A DNA stretch of 64,000 nt, taken from positions 55,254-119,253 of the forward strand of contig SVGJ01000003.1 of the NCBI GenBank assembly GCA_015056415.1, in the 5' to 3' direction. Both the position numbers and the translations under genes were made by a program. The notes below the pieces were generated by a model. That model did not search any database and was not told the origin of the DNA. It saw nothing but the letters and a program-made list of their open reading frames with translations. This document shows positions 36,838 to 46,683 of this stretch, piece after piece; position 1 is the first letter of the stretch, and each line of letters opens with the position of its first letter. This stretch comes from Clostridiales bacterium (GTDB lineage: Bacteria; Bacillota; Clostridia; Christensenellales; Aristaeellaceae).

Positions 36838-39181
36838 CCGCCAGAAACTGATATTCCTTGACGGCGCCATGGGCACCATGCTGCAAAAGAAGGGCATGCA
36901 GCCCGGCGAGAACCCGGAGCTGCTGAATCTGACCCGCCCGGAATGGATCCGGGATATTCATGCCGCTTATGCGGAGGCAGGCAGCGGCATCGTTTATGCA
37001 AACACCTTTGGCGCCAACCGGCGCAAGCTGGAGCCCACTGGTCACACCGTGGCCGAGGTGGTGGGCGCCGCTGTGCGTAACGCCAAAGCTGCCGTGGAGG
37101 GCCGTGCCCTGGTGGCTGTGGATATGGGCCCCCTGGGCGAGCTGCTGGAGCCCATGGGTACGCTGACCTTCGAGGCAGCCTACGACCTCTTTGCCGAGGT
37201 GGCCAGAGCAGGCGCGGAGGCCGGGGCTGACCTGGCGGTCATCGAGACCATGACCGACCTGTACGAGACCAAGGCCGCGCTGCTGGCGGTGAAGGAACAG
37301 ACCACCCTGCCCGCCTTCGTTACCATGACCTTCGATGAGAATGGCCGCACCTTCACCGGGTGCACGGTCGCTTCCATGGCCCATACGCTGGAAGGCCTGG
37401 GCGCTGACGCCATCGGCCTGAACTGCTCCCTTGGGCCCAGGCAGCTGCTGCCTGTTTTAAAGGAGCTGTGCAGTCACACACGGCTGCCGGTGATCGCCAA
37501 GCCCAACGCAGGTCTGCCTGATCCCGTGGACGGTCACTACGACCTGACCCCGGCAGAATTCGCGGAAGCCATGCGTGACGCCGTGGCGGCGGGCGTGAGC
37601 ATCGTGGGTGGCTGCTGCGGTACCGATCCTGAGTATATCCGCGCCCTGCATGAGGCCGTGAGGGACGTTCAGCCTGGCGCGCGTACCTATGAGGAGAAGA
37701 GCTTCGTCTGCACGCCCACCAACGCCCTGACGCTGGAGGGCCTGCACGTGATCGGCGAGCGGATCAATCCCACGGGCAAGAAACGTTTCCAGCAGGCCCT
37801 GAGGGAAGACGACCTGGATTACATCGTGGATGTGGCGATCCAACAGGTGGACGCGGGCGCATCCATTCTGGATGTGAACGTGGGCTATCCTGGTGTGGAT
37901 GAGGTGTCCATGCTGCCCCGTGTGATCAAGAGGCTGCAGGCCGCCGTTGACCTGCCCCTGCAGCTGGATTCCACCAACCCTGCCGCGCTGGAGGCCGGCC
38001 TGCGTGTCTATAACGGCAAGGCGGCAGTGAACTCCGTTAACGGCGAGGAAAAGTCCATGGCGGCGATCCTGCCCATTGTGAAGAAATACGGCGCTGCGGT
38101 CGTAGGCCTGACCCTGGACGAAAACGGCCTGCCCAAAACGGCGGAGCAGCGCATCACCATTGCGCAGCGCATCCTGGAAAGGGCTGTGGACATGGGGATC
38201 CCTGCCGGCGACGTGTGGATCGACTGCCTGACGCTGACGGTCTCTGCCCAGCAGGATCAGGCGGTGGAAACGCTCAAGGCTGTGCAGTACGTGACTGACG
38301 TCATGAAGCTTAAAACCGTGCTGGGCGTGAGCAACATCTCCTTCGGCCTGCCCAATCGCCTGCTGATGACCCAGACCTTCCTGATCCAGGCCATCCAGTG
38401 CGGACTGAGCCTGCCCATCGTGAATCCCAACCAGAAGGAGATCATGGACGCCATTGCCGCCTGCCGGGTGCTTTCCGGGCAGGATGGCGAGTGCCGCGCT
38501 TATGTGGATCGCTTTGCCGGCGAGATGGCGGCCAGGCCCGTGGCGGCTGCCAGTAGCCTGACGCTGGATGAGGCCATCATCCGCGGCCTGCGCAGCGACG
38601 CCGCAAAGCTTGCGAAGGAAGCCCTTTCCACCCAGACCGAGCTGCAGCTGGTGGAGGGTCACCTGATCCCCGCGCTGGATAAGGTGGGCCTCGACTATGA
38701 GCAGGGCAAGGCCTTCCTGCCTCAGCTGCTGGGCGCCGCGCAGGCGGCCCAGAGCGTGTTCGAGGTCATCAAGACCTCTCTGGCCGAAAAGGGTGGCGAC
38801 ACGGTGAAGAAGCACCGCGTGGTGATCGCCACCGTGCAGGGCGATATCCACGACATCGGCAAGAACATCGTCAAGACTGTGATGGAGAATTACGGCTACG
38901 AGATGATCGACCTGGGCCGCGATGTGCCGCCGGAGACCATCGTCAAAACGGTGCGGGAGCAGGAGATCCGCCTGGTGGGCCTCTCCGCGCTGATGACCAC
39001 CACCCTCCCTGCCATGGAGGAGACCGTCCGGCAGCTCAAGGCGCTGGAGAATCCGCCGTATATCATGGTGGGCGGCGCGGTGGTCACCGAGGAATACGCC
39101 CAGCGCATGGGCGCCGACGCCTATGCCAGGGATGCCCGCGCGGCGGTGGAAATCGCCCGACGCCTGTTAGGAGGTAATTGA
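36827..39181 (+). CDS. metH: Cobalamin-dependent methionine synthase lacking activation domain
   Basis: GTG start after [52 protein letters not shown]. Confidence 0.93.
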   Translation: MTIDRQKLIFLDGAMGTMLQKKGMQPGENPELLNLTRPEWIRDIHAAYAEAGSGIVYANTFGANRRKLEPTGHTVAEVVGAAVRNAKAAVEGRALVAVDMGPLGELLEPMGTLTFEAAYDLFAEVARAGAEAGADLAVIETMTDLYETKAALLAVKEQTTLPAFVTMTFDENGRTFTGCTVASMAHTLEGLGADAIGLNCSLGPRQLLPVLKELCSHTRLPVIAKPNAGLPDPVDGHYDLTPAEFAEAMRDAVAAGVSIVGGCCGTDPEYIRALHEAVRDVQPGARTYEEKSFVCTPTNALTLEGLHVIGERINPTGKKRFQQALREDDLDYIVDVAIQQVDAGASILDVNVGYPGVDEVSMLPRVIKRLQAAVDLPLQLDSTNPAALEAGLRVYNGKAAVNSVNGEEKSMAAILPIVKKYGAAVVGLTLDENGLPKTAEQRITIAQRILERAVDMGIPAGDVWIDCLTLTVSAQQDQAVETLKAVQYVTDVMKLKTVLGVSNISFGLPNRLLMTQTFLIQAIQCGLSLPIVNPNQKEIMDAIAACRVLSGQDGECRAYVDRFAGEMAARPVAAASSLTLDEAIIRGLRSDAAKLAKEALSTQTELQLVEGHLIPALDKVGLDYEQGKAFLPQLLGAAQAAQSVFEVIKTSLAEKGGDTVKKHRVVIATVQGDIHDIGKNIVKTVMENYGYEMIDLGRDVPPETIVKTVREQEIRLVGLSALMTTTLPAMEETVRQLKALENPPYIMVGGAVVTEEYAQRMGADAYARDARAAVEIARRLLGGN

Positions 39182-39182
39182 T

Positions 39183-40115
39183 ATGCCTATTATGATCTCC
39201 AATGATCTTCCCGCTGCCGCTACCCTTCAAAGCGAGAACATCTTCGTGATGACGGAAGGGAGGGCCACCACGCAGGACATCCGCCCGCTGCGGATCCTGC
39301 TGCTTAACCTGATGCCCACCAAGATCGCCACCGAGACCCAGCTGGCGCGCCTCCTGGGCAACACCCCCCTGCAGGTGGAGCTGGTGCTTTTGAAGGTGGA
39401 AAGCCACGTTTCCAAAAACACCACGGAAGAGCATATGATCAACTTCTACCAAACCTTCGACAGCGTGAAGGATCAGACCTTCGACGGCATGGTCATCACC
39501 GGCGCGCCGGTGGAACGTATGCCCTTTGAGGAGGTGGACTACTGGCAGGAGCTGTGCGAGATCTTTGAATGGTCGAAGACGCACGTGTTCTCTACCTTTC
39601 ACATCTGCTGGGGCGCGCAGGCTGGCCTGTACTATCATTACGGCATCGAAAAGAAGCCCCTGCCTAAGAAGCTCTCCGGCGTGTACCGCCACCGGGTGAC
39701 TCACAAGGGCTCCATCCTCTTCCGCGGGTTTGACGATACCTTCATGGTGCCCCACTCCCGCTATACCACCGTGGACAGGGAGGACATCCTGGCCATTCCC
39801 GGCCTGAAGATCCTCTCCGAGAGCGAGGAGGCGGGCGTGTACGCCGTGTCCAACAAGGGCGGCAGCCAGGTGTTCATTACCGGACACAGCGAATATGACG
39901 CGGATACCCTGCTGGGTGAATACCTCCGCGACAAGAAAGCGGGCATCGCCCCGGACATTCCGGTGAACTACTTCCCGAACGATGACGATACCGCCGAACC
40001 GGTGTGTACCTGGCGCTCCAGCGCGAACCTACTGTATTGCAACTGGCTGAACTACTTTGTGTATCAGGATACGCCCTACGATCTCAAGCAGATCGGACTG
40101 GCAAGAAAAGACTAA
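39183..40115 (+). CDS. metA: Homoserine O-acyltransferase (MetA/MetAS)
   Basis: [53 protein letters not shown]. Confidence 0.95.
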   Translation: MPIMISNDLPAAATLQSENIFVMTEGRATTQDIRPLRILLLNLMPTKIATETQLARLLGNTPLQVELVLLKVESHVSKNTTEEHMINFYQTFDSVKDQTFDGMVITGAPVERMPFEEVDYWQELCEIFEWSKTHVFSTFHICWGAQAGLYYHYGIEKKPLPKKLSGVYRHRVTHKGSILFRGFDDTFMVPHSRYTTVDREDILAIPGLKILSESEEAGVYAVSNKGGSQVFITGHSEYDADTLLGEYLRDKKAGIAPDIPVNYFPNDDDTAEPVCTWRSSANLLYCNWLNYFVYQDTPYDLKQIGLARKD

Positions 40116-40119
40116 AAAG

Positions 40120-40149
40120 AAAACGCCTTCTCGAAAGAGAAGGCGTTTT
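40120..40149. terminator. Bidirectional intrinsic terminator
   Basis: aaaacgccttctc-gaaa-gagaaggcgtttt. Confidence 0.92.
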
Positions 40150-40158
40150 GCTATGCCA

Positions 40159-40683
40159 TCAGGCATTGAAAAGAATGTTGTCCACGATGGTGATGGTTCC
40201 GTTTCGCCGCTGGAAGCTGTGGGTACCGAAGGGCTGAAAGCCCAGCTTTTCCTGCAAGCGGCGGGAGGGGAGGTTAAAGTCGTAATAGCCGCAATGGACG
40301 TAATCCATGCCCTGCTGAAACAGGTAGCCGATGGCGGCGGACAGCGCCTCGAAGGCCAGTCCCAGCCGCTGGTGGCTAGGAGCGACGGCATATGCCAGCG
40401 TAGCGCCCTGCTTTCCATCAAGCCGGGTCAAAGTCTCGGCGGGCAGTTCCGGTGGCACGGCCATCAGGTGACCGATCATGCAGCCGGTCTCCCGTAGCAC
40501 CAGGGCGGAAGTCATGCCACCTTGCAGGAAGGCATGGAATATCTTTGCGGCGGTATCGTGATCCATATTCATGGGCAGACCGTACATCCGGCTTAGCTCT
40601 GCATCCAGCACATAGGTGGAGAAGGCCGTAAGGTCGGCTTCTTCCAAGGGGCGCAGGAGCAGGCGGGGTGTTTCGATGCGCAT
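40159..40683 (-). CDS. GNAT N-acetyltransferase (RimJ/RimL-like)
   Basis: MRIETPRLLLRPLEEADL...LAYAVAPSHQRLGLAFEAL...QEKLGFQ. Confidence 0.85.
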   Translation of the reverse strand: MRIETPRLLLRPLEEADLTAFSTYVLDAELSRMYGLPMNMDHDTAAKIFHAFLQGGMTSALVLRETGCMIGHLMAVPPELPAETLTRLDGKQGATLAYAVAPSHQRLGLAFEALSAAIGYLFQQGMDYVHCGYYDFNLPSRRLQEKLGFQPFGTHSFQRRNGTITIVDNILFNA

Positions 40684-40694
40684 GATGTACCTCC

Positions 40695-42038
40695 TTATTT
40701 TCCCACGCAGAACTGGCTGAACACCTTGTCCAGCAGCTTTTCTTCCACCTGATCGCCGGTGATCTCGCTCAGGGCAAGCTGGGCGGCCTGCAGGTCAACG
40801 GCGGCAAAATCAATAGCCAGAGTCAGGGAATGCGCGGCCTGGCGCAAATGCGCCGCGGCACGGCGGGCGGCCTCCAGATGGCGGGGCTGGGTCAGGGTGA
40901 GCTGATCGGACAGGTTGGCCTGCTGACGGAGGTATTCCTTCAGCGCGTTCAGCGTGGAGGCTTCATGGGCGGAAACGCTGATCACCGGCGCGCCGGGCAG
41001 CAGGGAGGATACATCAGCGGCGGTCAGCATGACGGGCAAATCGGCTTTGTTCAGCACAATGGCGGCGTTCAGGCCCTGCAGCTTGGCCAGCAGGTCCCGG
41101 TCCTCATCGGTGAGGGGCATGCCGGCATCCAGCACCAGCAAAACAGTGTCTGCCTGGCGGATGGTCGCCTCGGCCCGGGCGACGCCCAGCTGCTCTACGG
41201 GATCATTGGTGGCATGGAGCCCGGCGGTGTCGATCAGGTGAATGACGCTGCCGCCCAGCAGCATATCGCCGGTGATCATATCCCGGGTGGTGCCGGGAAT
41301 GGCAGTGACGATGGCCCGATCCTCGCCCAGAAGGGCATTGAGCAGGCTGCTTTTGCCCACGTTGGGCCTGCCGCACAGCGCCACGGTCAGTCCGCTGGTA
41401 ACGATACGGGCAGATTTCTCGTCGCAGGCGCTGTCGATGGATGCGGCGAGCCTTTCTATGCGGGGGAGCAGGTCGGCGGCTGCTTCCTCCTCGGTGATCT
41501 CTTCGGGGTAATCGATGCAGGCGGCGGCGCCAGCCTGGATGGCATAGAGCTCATCGGCTGCTTGTCGGATAAAGCTGGAGGCTCCGCCCTGCAGCTGATG
41601 CATGGCAGCCTGATGCGCTTTGTCACCCTGCGCGGCGATCAGGGACATGACTGCCTCAGCTTGGCTGAGGTCAATACGGCCGTTGAGAAACGCGCGGCGG
41701 GTAAACTCGCCGGGCTGCGCCAGGCGTGCGCCGCTTTGCAGGCAGAGCTCCAGCACCCGCTGGCAGGTGTAGCCGCCGCCATGGAGCTGCAGCTCGGCAA
41801 CATCCTCGCGGGTATAGCTTCGGGGCGCACGCATGATGACGGCCATACATTCGTCGATAATGTCGTCGCCGTCAAAGACGTGGCCATAGGTGAGTATATG
41901 GCTTAGGAGAGGGGCAGCCTTGGCCGGACGGAACACACGCAGCAGCACCTGCTCCGCCTCGTGGCCGGAAATGCGCACGATGCTCACGCCACCCTGTCCA
42001 GGCGCGGTGGCGATGGCGGCGATGGTATCGTTGGTCAC
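40695..42038 (-). CDS. mnmE: tRNA modification GTPase MnmE
   Basis: GTG start at 42038; [47 protein letters not shown]-terminal FCVGK. Confidence 0.96.
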   Translation of the reverse strand: MTNDTIAAIATAPGQGGVSIVRISGHEAEQVLLRVFRPAKAAPLLSHILTYGHVFDGDDIIDECMAVIMRAPRSYTREDVAELQLHGGGYTCQRVLELCLQSGARLAQPGEFTRRAFLNGRIDLSQAEAVMSLIAAQGDKAHQAAMHQLQGGASSFIRQAADELYAIQAGAAACIDYPEEITEEEAAADLLPRIERLAASIDSACDEKSARIVTSGLTVALCGRPNVGKSSLLNALLGEDRAIVTAIPGTTRDMITGDMLLGGSVIHLIDTAGLHATNDPVEQLGVARAEATIRQADTVLLVLDAGMPLTDEDRDLLAKLQGLNAAIVLNKADLPVMLTAADVSSLLPGAPVISVSAHEASTLNALKEYLRQQANLSDQLTLTQPRHLEAARRAAAHLRQAAHSLTLAIDFAAVDLQAAQLALSEITGDQVEEKLLDKVFSQFCVGK

Positions 42039-42871
42039 AGCAGTTCCTCCTTCAGGTTGTTCCAGTAATCGGCGGTGGAAAGGGGCTCGCGCCAACGCCA
42101 AAGCGCATCGGCGCGGCGCCATGCTTCACGGTCGCCCAAATCGCCAAGGGAGCTGATGAAGCGTACCAGCTTCAGCGTTGCCTGATGCTCGCCGGTGAGC
42201 ATGGTGTGCAGCACGATGCGAGCCATTTGCGGGGCGGCTTCGGCACAGCCTGTGGTGATGAAGGCGCGTTTGAGCGCGGTGGTATCATAGGGGATCTTGT
42301 GAGGACTTAGGGAGATCCGGCCCTGACTTTCCTCCAGGATGATAAAGGGCGCGTTGCCGCCATAGCCATCCTCCAGCATCCCCAGTGAGCCGGGGTTGCA
42401 GGCGATCCGCCCGTGATGCTCCACGATCCATGGGGTGTGGTTGTGCCCGGAGAATAGGTGGGTCACGCCATCCGGCAGGCTGTTCAGCACGGCGGGGAGA
42501 TCATCGGGGAAGATCAAATGGAAGGGATCGCCGGGGGTGCCGTGGGTAAAGTGCTTGCAGCCCTCCGTGTGATCCAGCGGATGCTCCAGGGCAATGCCCT
42601 CAAGCTGGCTGTGAGTCCAGCGCTGCAGCACCCAGTTGTACCCGGCGTATTCCGGAGCGTCAACGTGAAGAATGCGTTCCTCGTGATTGCCGCGGAGCAT
42701 GATGGCGTTCAGCCTGGAGAGCAGTTGCATGACCTCCCGGGGCTGGGGGCCGAAATTGACCTGATCGCCCAGGGAGATGATACGGTCGCATTTCAGCGCC
42801 TGGGGTGTGGCCAGCACAGCCTCCAGCGCGGGGAGGTTGCCGTGGATATCGGCGATGACAAGTGTGCGCAT
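42035..42871 (-). CDS. Metallophosphoesterase
   Basis: [42 protein letters not shown]. Confidence 0.9.
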   Translation of the reverse strand: MRTLVIADIHGNLPALEAVLATPQALKCDRIISLGDQVNFGPQPREVMQLLSRLNAIMLRGNHEERILHVDAPEYAGYNWVLQRWTHSQLEGIALEHPLDHTEGCKHFTHGTPGDPFHLIFPDDLPAVLNSLPDGVTHLFSGHNHTPWIVEHHGRIACNPGSLGMLEDGYGGNAPFIILEESQGRISLSPHKIPYDTTALKRAFITTGCAEAAPQMARIVLHTMLTGEHQATLKLVRFISSLGDLGDREAWRRADALWRWREPLSTADYWNNLKEELL

Positions 42872-42905
42872 AGGGCCTCCTGTGAATGGAAAGAGCCTGA
42901 CTGAA

Positions 42906-43376
42906 TCAGGCTCGGTGGGGCGCTTTTTCAAGGTATTCAGCGCGGATCATGCTGTCCTTGTAATCGGTGGTGATCATATACTCGTACCAATCGGCCTTGT
43001 GACCGTTGAAGCGGATCTCCGTGCGGGTGTGGAAGGTGTAGCGGGTATGATCCCGCAGGAGGGGAAGATCCACGGCCACGGCCTGGGCCAGGGCGTAAAG
43101 ATACTCCTCGTTGAGGGGGTCGAAGCCGTGCTTCTCAAAGGTGTACAGCAGGGTGCGTCCGGCGGGCTTATACAGGCGGATGCACACGGAATCTGTCTTC
43201 AGGGCGATGGATTCCACGCAGCGGCGGTTACAGCGCAAAAGAAGGGGATACAGGTGGCCGTACAGGTCGGAGGCGCGGACGCGCTTCACCAGATGCTCCT
43301 GCTTTTTCTTGCGACGGATGATGAAAAAGAGGATCACCGCGCAGATGGCGGCAATGGTGAGAAGCAGTGTGCTCAT
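42906..43376 (-). CDS. Hypothetical protein with N-terminal TM
   Basis: MSTLLLTIAAICAVILFFIIRRKKK; ATGA overlap with leuA stop. Confidence 0.65.
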   Translation of the reverse strand: MSTLLLTIAAICAVILFFIIRRKKKQEHLVKRVRASDLYGHLYPLLLRCNRRCVESIALKTDSVCIRLYKPAGRTLLYTFEKHGFDPLNEEYLYALAQAVAVDLPLLRDHTRYTFHTRTEIRFNGHKADWYEYMITTDYKDSMIRAEYLEKAPHRA

Positions 43377-44914
43377 GACTGCACCTCGCTGATCTCATCG
43401 GTCTCCTGGTGGGCAATAAGACGGTTCACGGCGTTGAGATAGGCCAGACAGCTGGCCTCAAGCACGTCGGTGGAGACGCCGCGGCCCAGCATGGTTTCCC
43501 CGCCGTGACGAACGCGTACGGTGACCTCGCCCAGGGCGTCCTGGCCCTCGGTAACGGCCTTGATATTGTAGCTCTCAAGTGAGCAGGGCATATCGGTGAT
43601 GGCGTCCACGGCGTTGAAGCAGGCTTCAACGGGGCCGACGCCCCAGGCGGCGCGGGTCTTGGTCTCGCCATCCTTTTCCACGGTGACGGTGGCGGTGGAG
43701 GTCATCTTGTTGCCGGTGAAGATCTGAAAGGCAAACAGGCGGAAGGAGCCCTCGGGCGTCAGCCGCTGCTCACGCAGGATGGCCAGCACATCGGCGTCGG
43801 TGATCTCCTTTTTGCGGTCGGCCAGCTCCTTGAAGCGGGTGAAGGCGTTGTGCAGCGCTTCGCCCTCCAGGGTATAGCCCAGCTGATGGGCACGATCGGC
43901 CAGGGCGTGGCTGCCGGAGAGCTTGCCCAGCGCGAGGCTCTGCTGGGGGATGCCCAGATCCTCGGGCTTCATGACCTCGTAGGTCTCGCGGCTGGCGAGG
44001 ATGCCGTGCTGGTGGATGCCGCTCTGGTGCTGGAAGGCGTTCGCGCCCACCACGGGCTTGTTGGGCGCGGGCTCGATGCCGGAAAGATTGGCGATCATGC
44101 GGGAGACGCGGTACAGCCCGCGGGTGTTGATGTTCGTATCGCAACCGTAGTAATTCCGGCGGGTGCGCAGGCCCATGACGATCTCCTCCATGGGGGCGTT
44201 GCCGGCACGCTCACCCAGGCCGTTGATGGTGCACTCCACCTGGCGGGCGCCGCAGCGGACACCCTCCAGCGAGGTGGCAACGCCCAGGCCCAGGTCGTTA
44301 TGGCAATGGGCGGAGAGAGTCACGGCGTCGGCGCCGGGGACCTTTTCCAGCACGTCGAGGAACATCTGGCCGTATTCATGCACAGCGGCGTAACCCACGG
44401 TATCGGGGAGGTTGATGGTGGTGGCGCCGGCGCGGATGGCGCCTTCCACCACGCGGAAAAGGAAGTCACGGTCGGTTCGGGTGGCATCCTCGAGGGAGAA
44501 TTCCACATCATCGCAGAGGTTGCGGGCAAGGGTGACGGAGCGGACCGCGGCTTCATAAACTTCGTCCGGGGTCATGCGCAGTTTGGCGGACATATGGATG
44601 GGGCTGGTGGCGATGAACACATGGATGCGCTTTTGCGCGGCGGCCTCCAGCGCCTGGCTGGCAGCCTCGATATCCGCGGCGACACAGCGGGCCAGGGAGC
44701 ATACTGTGGCCTTTTTCACCACCTGGCTGATGGCGCGGATGGCCTTGAAATCACCATTGGAGGAGGCGGCAAAGCCTGCCTCAATGATATCCACGCCCAT
44801 GGTCTCCAGGGCGCGGGCGATCTCGACCTTCTCAGCGCGGTGGAAAGACACGCCGGGGGTTTGTTCGCCATCGCGCAGGGTGGTATCGAAAATTTTGACC
44901 CGATCCGCTGCCAT
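43373..44914 (-). CDS. leuA: 2-isopropylmalate synthase
   Basis: IFDTTLRDGEQTPGVSF, SAHCHNDLGLGVATSLEGV, C-terminal regulatory domain. Confidence 0.92.
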   Translation of the reverse strand: MAADRVKIFDTTLRDGEQTPGVSFHRAEKVEIARALETMGVDIIEAGFAASSNGDFKAIRAISQVVKKATVCSLARCVAADIEAASQALEAAAQKRIHVFIATSPIHMSAKLRMTPDEVYEAAVRSVTLARNLCDDVEFSLEDATRTDRDFLFRVVEGAIRAGATTINLPDTVGYAAVHEYGQMFLDVLEKVPGADAVTLSAHCHNDLGLGVATSLEGVRCGARQVECTINGLGERAGNAPMEEIVMGLRTRRNYYGCDTNINTRGLYRVSRMIANLSGIEPAPNKPVVGANAFQHQSGIHQHGILASRETYEVMKPEDLGIPQQSLALGKLSGSHALADRAHQLGYTLEGEALHNAFTRFKELADRKKEITDADVLAILREQRLTPEGSFRLFAFQIFTGNKMTSTATVTVEKDGETKTRAAWGVGPVEACFNAVDAITDMPCSLESYNIKAVTEGQDALGEVTVRVRHGGETMLGRGVSTDVLEASCLAYLNAVNRLIAHQETDEISEVQS

Positions 44915-44934
44915 GCTGCAGCCTCCTTTGGTAT

Positions 44935-44966
44935 AAAAAAGCCCCGGACGGTGTGTCGCGGGGCTT
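44935..44966 (-). terminator. Terminator-like hairpin in leuA leader (candidate attenuator)
   Basis: Minus strand: aagccccg-cgacacaccgtc-cggggc followed by TTTTTT, just upstream of the leuA RBS AAAGGAGG. Confidence 0.7.
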
Positions 44967-45014
44967 GTCGCATCGATTTTGCGGGGTTACGCGAGGATCG
45001 CCCACAATGCCATT

Positions 45015-45043
45015 ATCATAGCAGTACAGGCTTGAAATGTCAA
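45015..45043 (-). promoter_or_regulatory. Consensus sigma-A promoter for leuA: TTGACA - 17 bp - TATGAT
   Basis: Minus-strand -35 at 45043-45038, -10 at 45020-45015. Confidence 0.8.
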
Positions 45044-45046
45044 GGG

Positions 45047-45727
45047 TTAGAGCATATCCTTCACAGCGGAGACACGGCCCAGCGCAATGGGCAGATTGCC
45101 GTTGCGGCAGCGCAGCTCATCGAACATATCCTTGGTTTTGGCGTTCTTGGCCAGGGTGATGTGGAAGGTCAATTCGTACAGGCTGCCCATGTTGGTGGTG
45201 CGAACTCGCTCCAGGTGCCAGGGCTTGCAGTATTTGTCCAGCAGATCATCCAGCAGGCCGTCATAATCCAGGCTCTCGGGGATGGAGACCTTCAGCTCGC
45301 GCACCTCCTTGCGGGGGGCGCCGAAGGGGGTGAGGCTCATCAGGATCATGGCCAGGCCCATCACAATCAGGAAGGCGAAGCCCAGCACAACATAGCCGCT
45401 GCCCACAAAAAGGCCCAGGCTCATGGCCAGGAACAGCGAGCCGATCTCCCTTGCGGAGCCGGGTACCGAGCGGAAGCGTACCAGGCTGAACGCGCCCATG
45501 ATGGCCAGGCCCGTGCCCACATTGCCGTTCACCAGCAGGATGATCATCTGCGTGATGGCGGGGAGCATCACCAGCGTCATGACGAAGCTCTTGGTATAGG
45601 TATTTTTGAACATATACACCAGGCTGACGACCAGGCCCATTCCCAGCGCGCACAGAAGGCCGATCATCACGTTTTCCGCATGGGTCATGCGCAGGCTGGT
45701 CATCAGGAAATCAAAGAACTTGTCCAT
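45047..45727 (-). CDS. DUF4956 family membrane protein
   Basis: MGAFSLVRFRSVPGSAREIGSLFLAMSLGL; adjacent to VTC-domain gene. Confidence 0.85.
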   Translation of the reverse strand: MDKFFDFLMTSLRMTHAENVMIGLLCALGMGLVVSLVYMFKNTYTKSFVMTLVMLPAITQMIILLVNGNVGTGLAIMGAFSLVRFRSVPGSAREIGSLFLAMSLGLFVGSGYVVLGFAFLIVMGLAMILMSLTPFGAPRKEVRELKVSIPESLDYDGLLDDLLDKYCKPWHLERVRTTNMGSLYELTFHITLAKNAKTKDMFDELRCRNGNLPIALGRVSAVKDML

Positions 45728-46460
45728 AGGTGTGCTCCTTTCGGATATGGGCAGGATGCAGCGGAGCGCCGCTGTGGATATGCTCCATGTAAACCGTGCC
45801 GTATTTGGAAAAACTGCGGGAGAAGATGCCGCACTCGTTCATCAGCGCCACCAGCCACAGGGGCAGGGCGAAGGGGATCTTGACCTCCATCAGGTACAGA
45901 CCTTCATCCAGCAGCGGCTGGCCGGCAGGCGGGAGGGTCATATCCCAGCCCTCGGTGCGGAAGCGGATGTTTTCGTCAAAGGTGATGCGTACGTCCTCCG
46001 TATCGGAGAAGAACGCCTCGCGCTCATAGCCCAGCCAGCAGGCGGGGTGGAGGTCATAGCGCTGCAGGAAAAAATTGATCTCCCGGCCGATCTGGCCGTG
46101 ATCCTCGTGAAAAATGCCTTCCCGCAAGCTATGAACGGCTTCCGGCAGGGGAGCGGCGATGCGCCGTTTGTACACAACGCCCTTGAATTTCTTCTTGATC
46201 TCCACGTAGGCGGTATCATCCGGAAGAACCTGGCTGCCGTAGGCCCGCAGACGCAGCTTTTCCTTGTAAACGGGCTTCTCAAGCGAGCGGCGGATGAGCT
46301 GGTAATCCGGCGTGTCGTAATACAGGCTGGCGATGGTGTGCAGGCCGAATTCGTCAGGCCGCATACCCCGGGCGATGATGCCCTCGCGCATATGGCGGTA
46401 CTGGGCGGAGGTAAGCATATATTTCTTTTCCTTGCGGCAGAACACGTCCTGATACTGCAT
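45711..46460 (-). CDS. VTC-domain (polyphosphate polymerase-type) protein
   Basis: RKEKKYMLTSAQYRHM, SLYYDTPDYQL, KEKLRLRAYG, EIKKKFKGVVYKRR. Confidence 0.85.
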   Translation of the reverse strand: MQYQDVFCRKEKKYMLTSAQYRHMREGIIARGMRPDEFGLHTIASLYYDTPDYQLIRRSLEKPVYKEKLRLRAYGSQVLPDDTAYVEIKKKFKGVVYKRRIAAPLPEAVHSLREGIFHEDHGQIGREINFFLQRYDLHPACWLGYEREAFFSDTEDVRITFDENIRFRTEGWDMTLPPAGQPLLDEGLYLMEVKIPFALPLWLVALMNECGIFSRSFSKYGTVYMEHIHSGAPLHPAHIRKEHTYGQVL

Positions 46461-46683
46461 GGCTTCACCGCCTTTCCTTCGGCATCCTTCGGATTATACC
46501 ATAGCGGCGGAAGTTTGTCCATATTTGCTCACAGGGTGATCAGCCAAAAAACAGCCCGGGCCATGCATGCGCATCCATTCCGTGAGTTTTGACGCTTTTT
46601 TTATGTGTCAGGTATTTACAAATTCGATTTTCATGTTAAATTGATAGTAAGTCATCAGAACTTCGCGCAGAGGAGAAATCAAT

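Noticed and set aside
43850-45883. 677-aa + ORF over leuA and DUF4956 genes
   Set aside because: Shadow ORF; opposite strand has strong family matches
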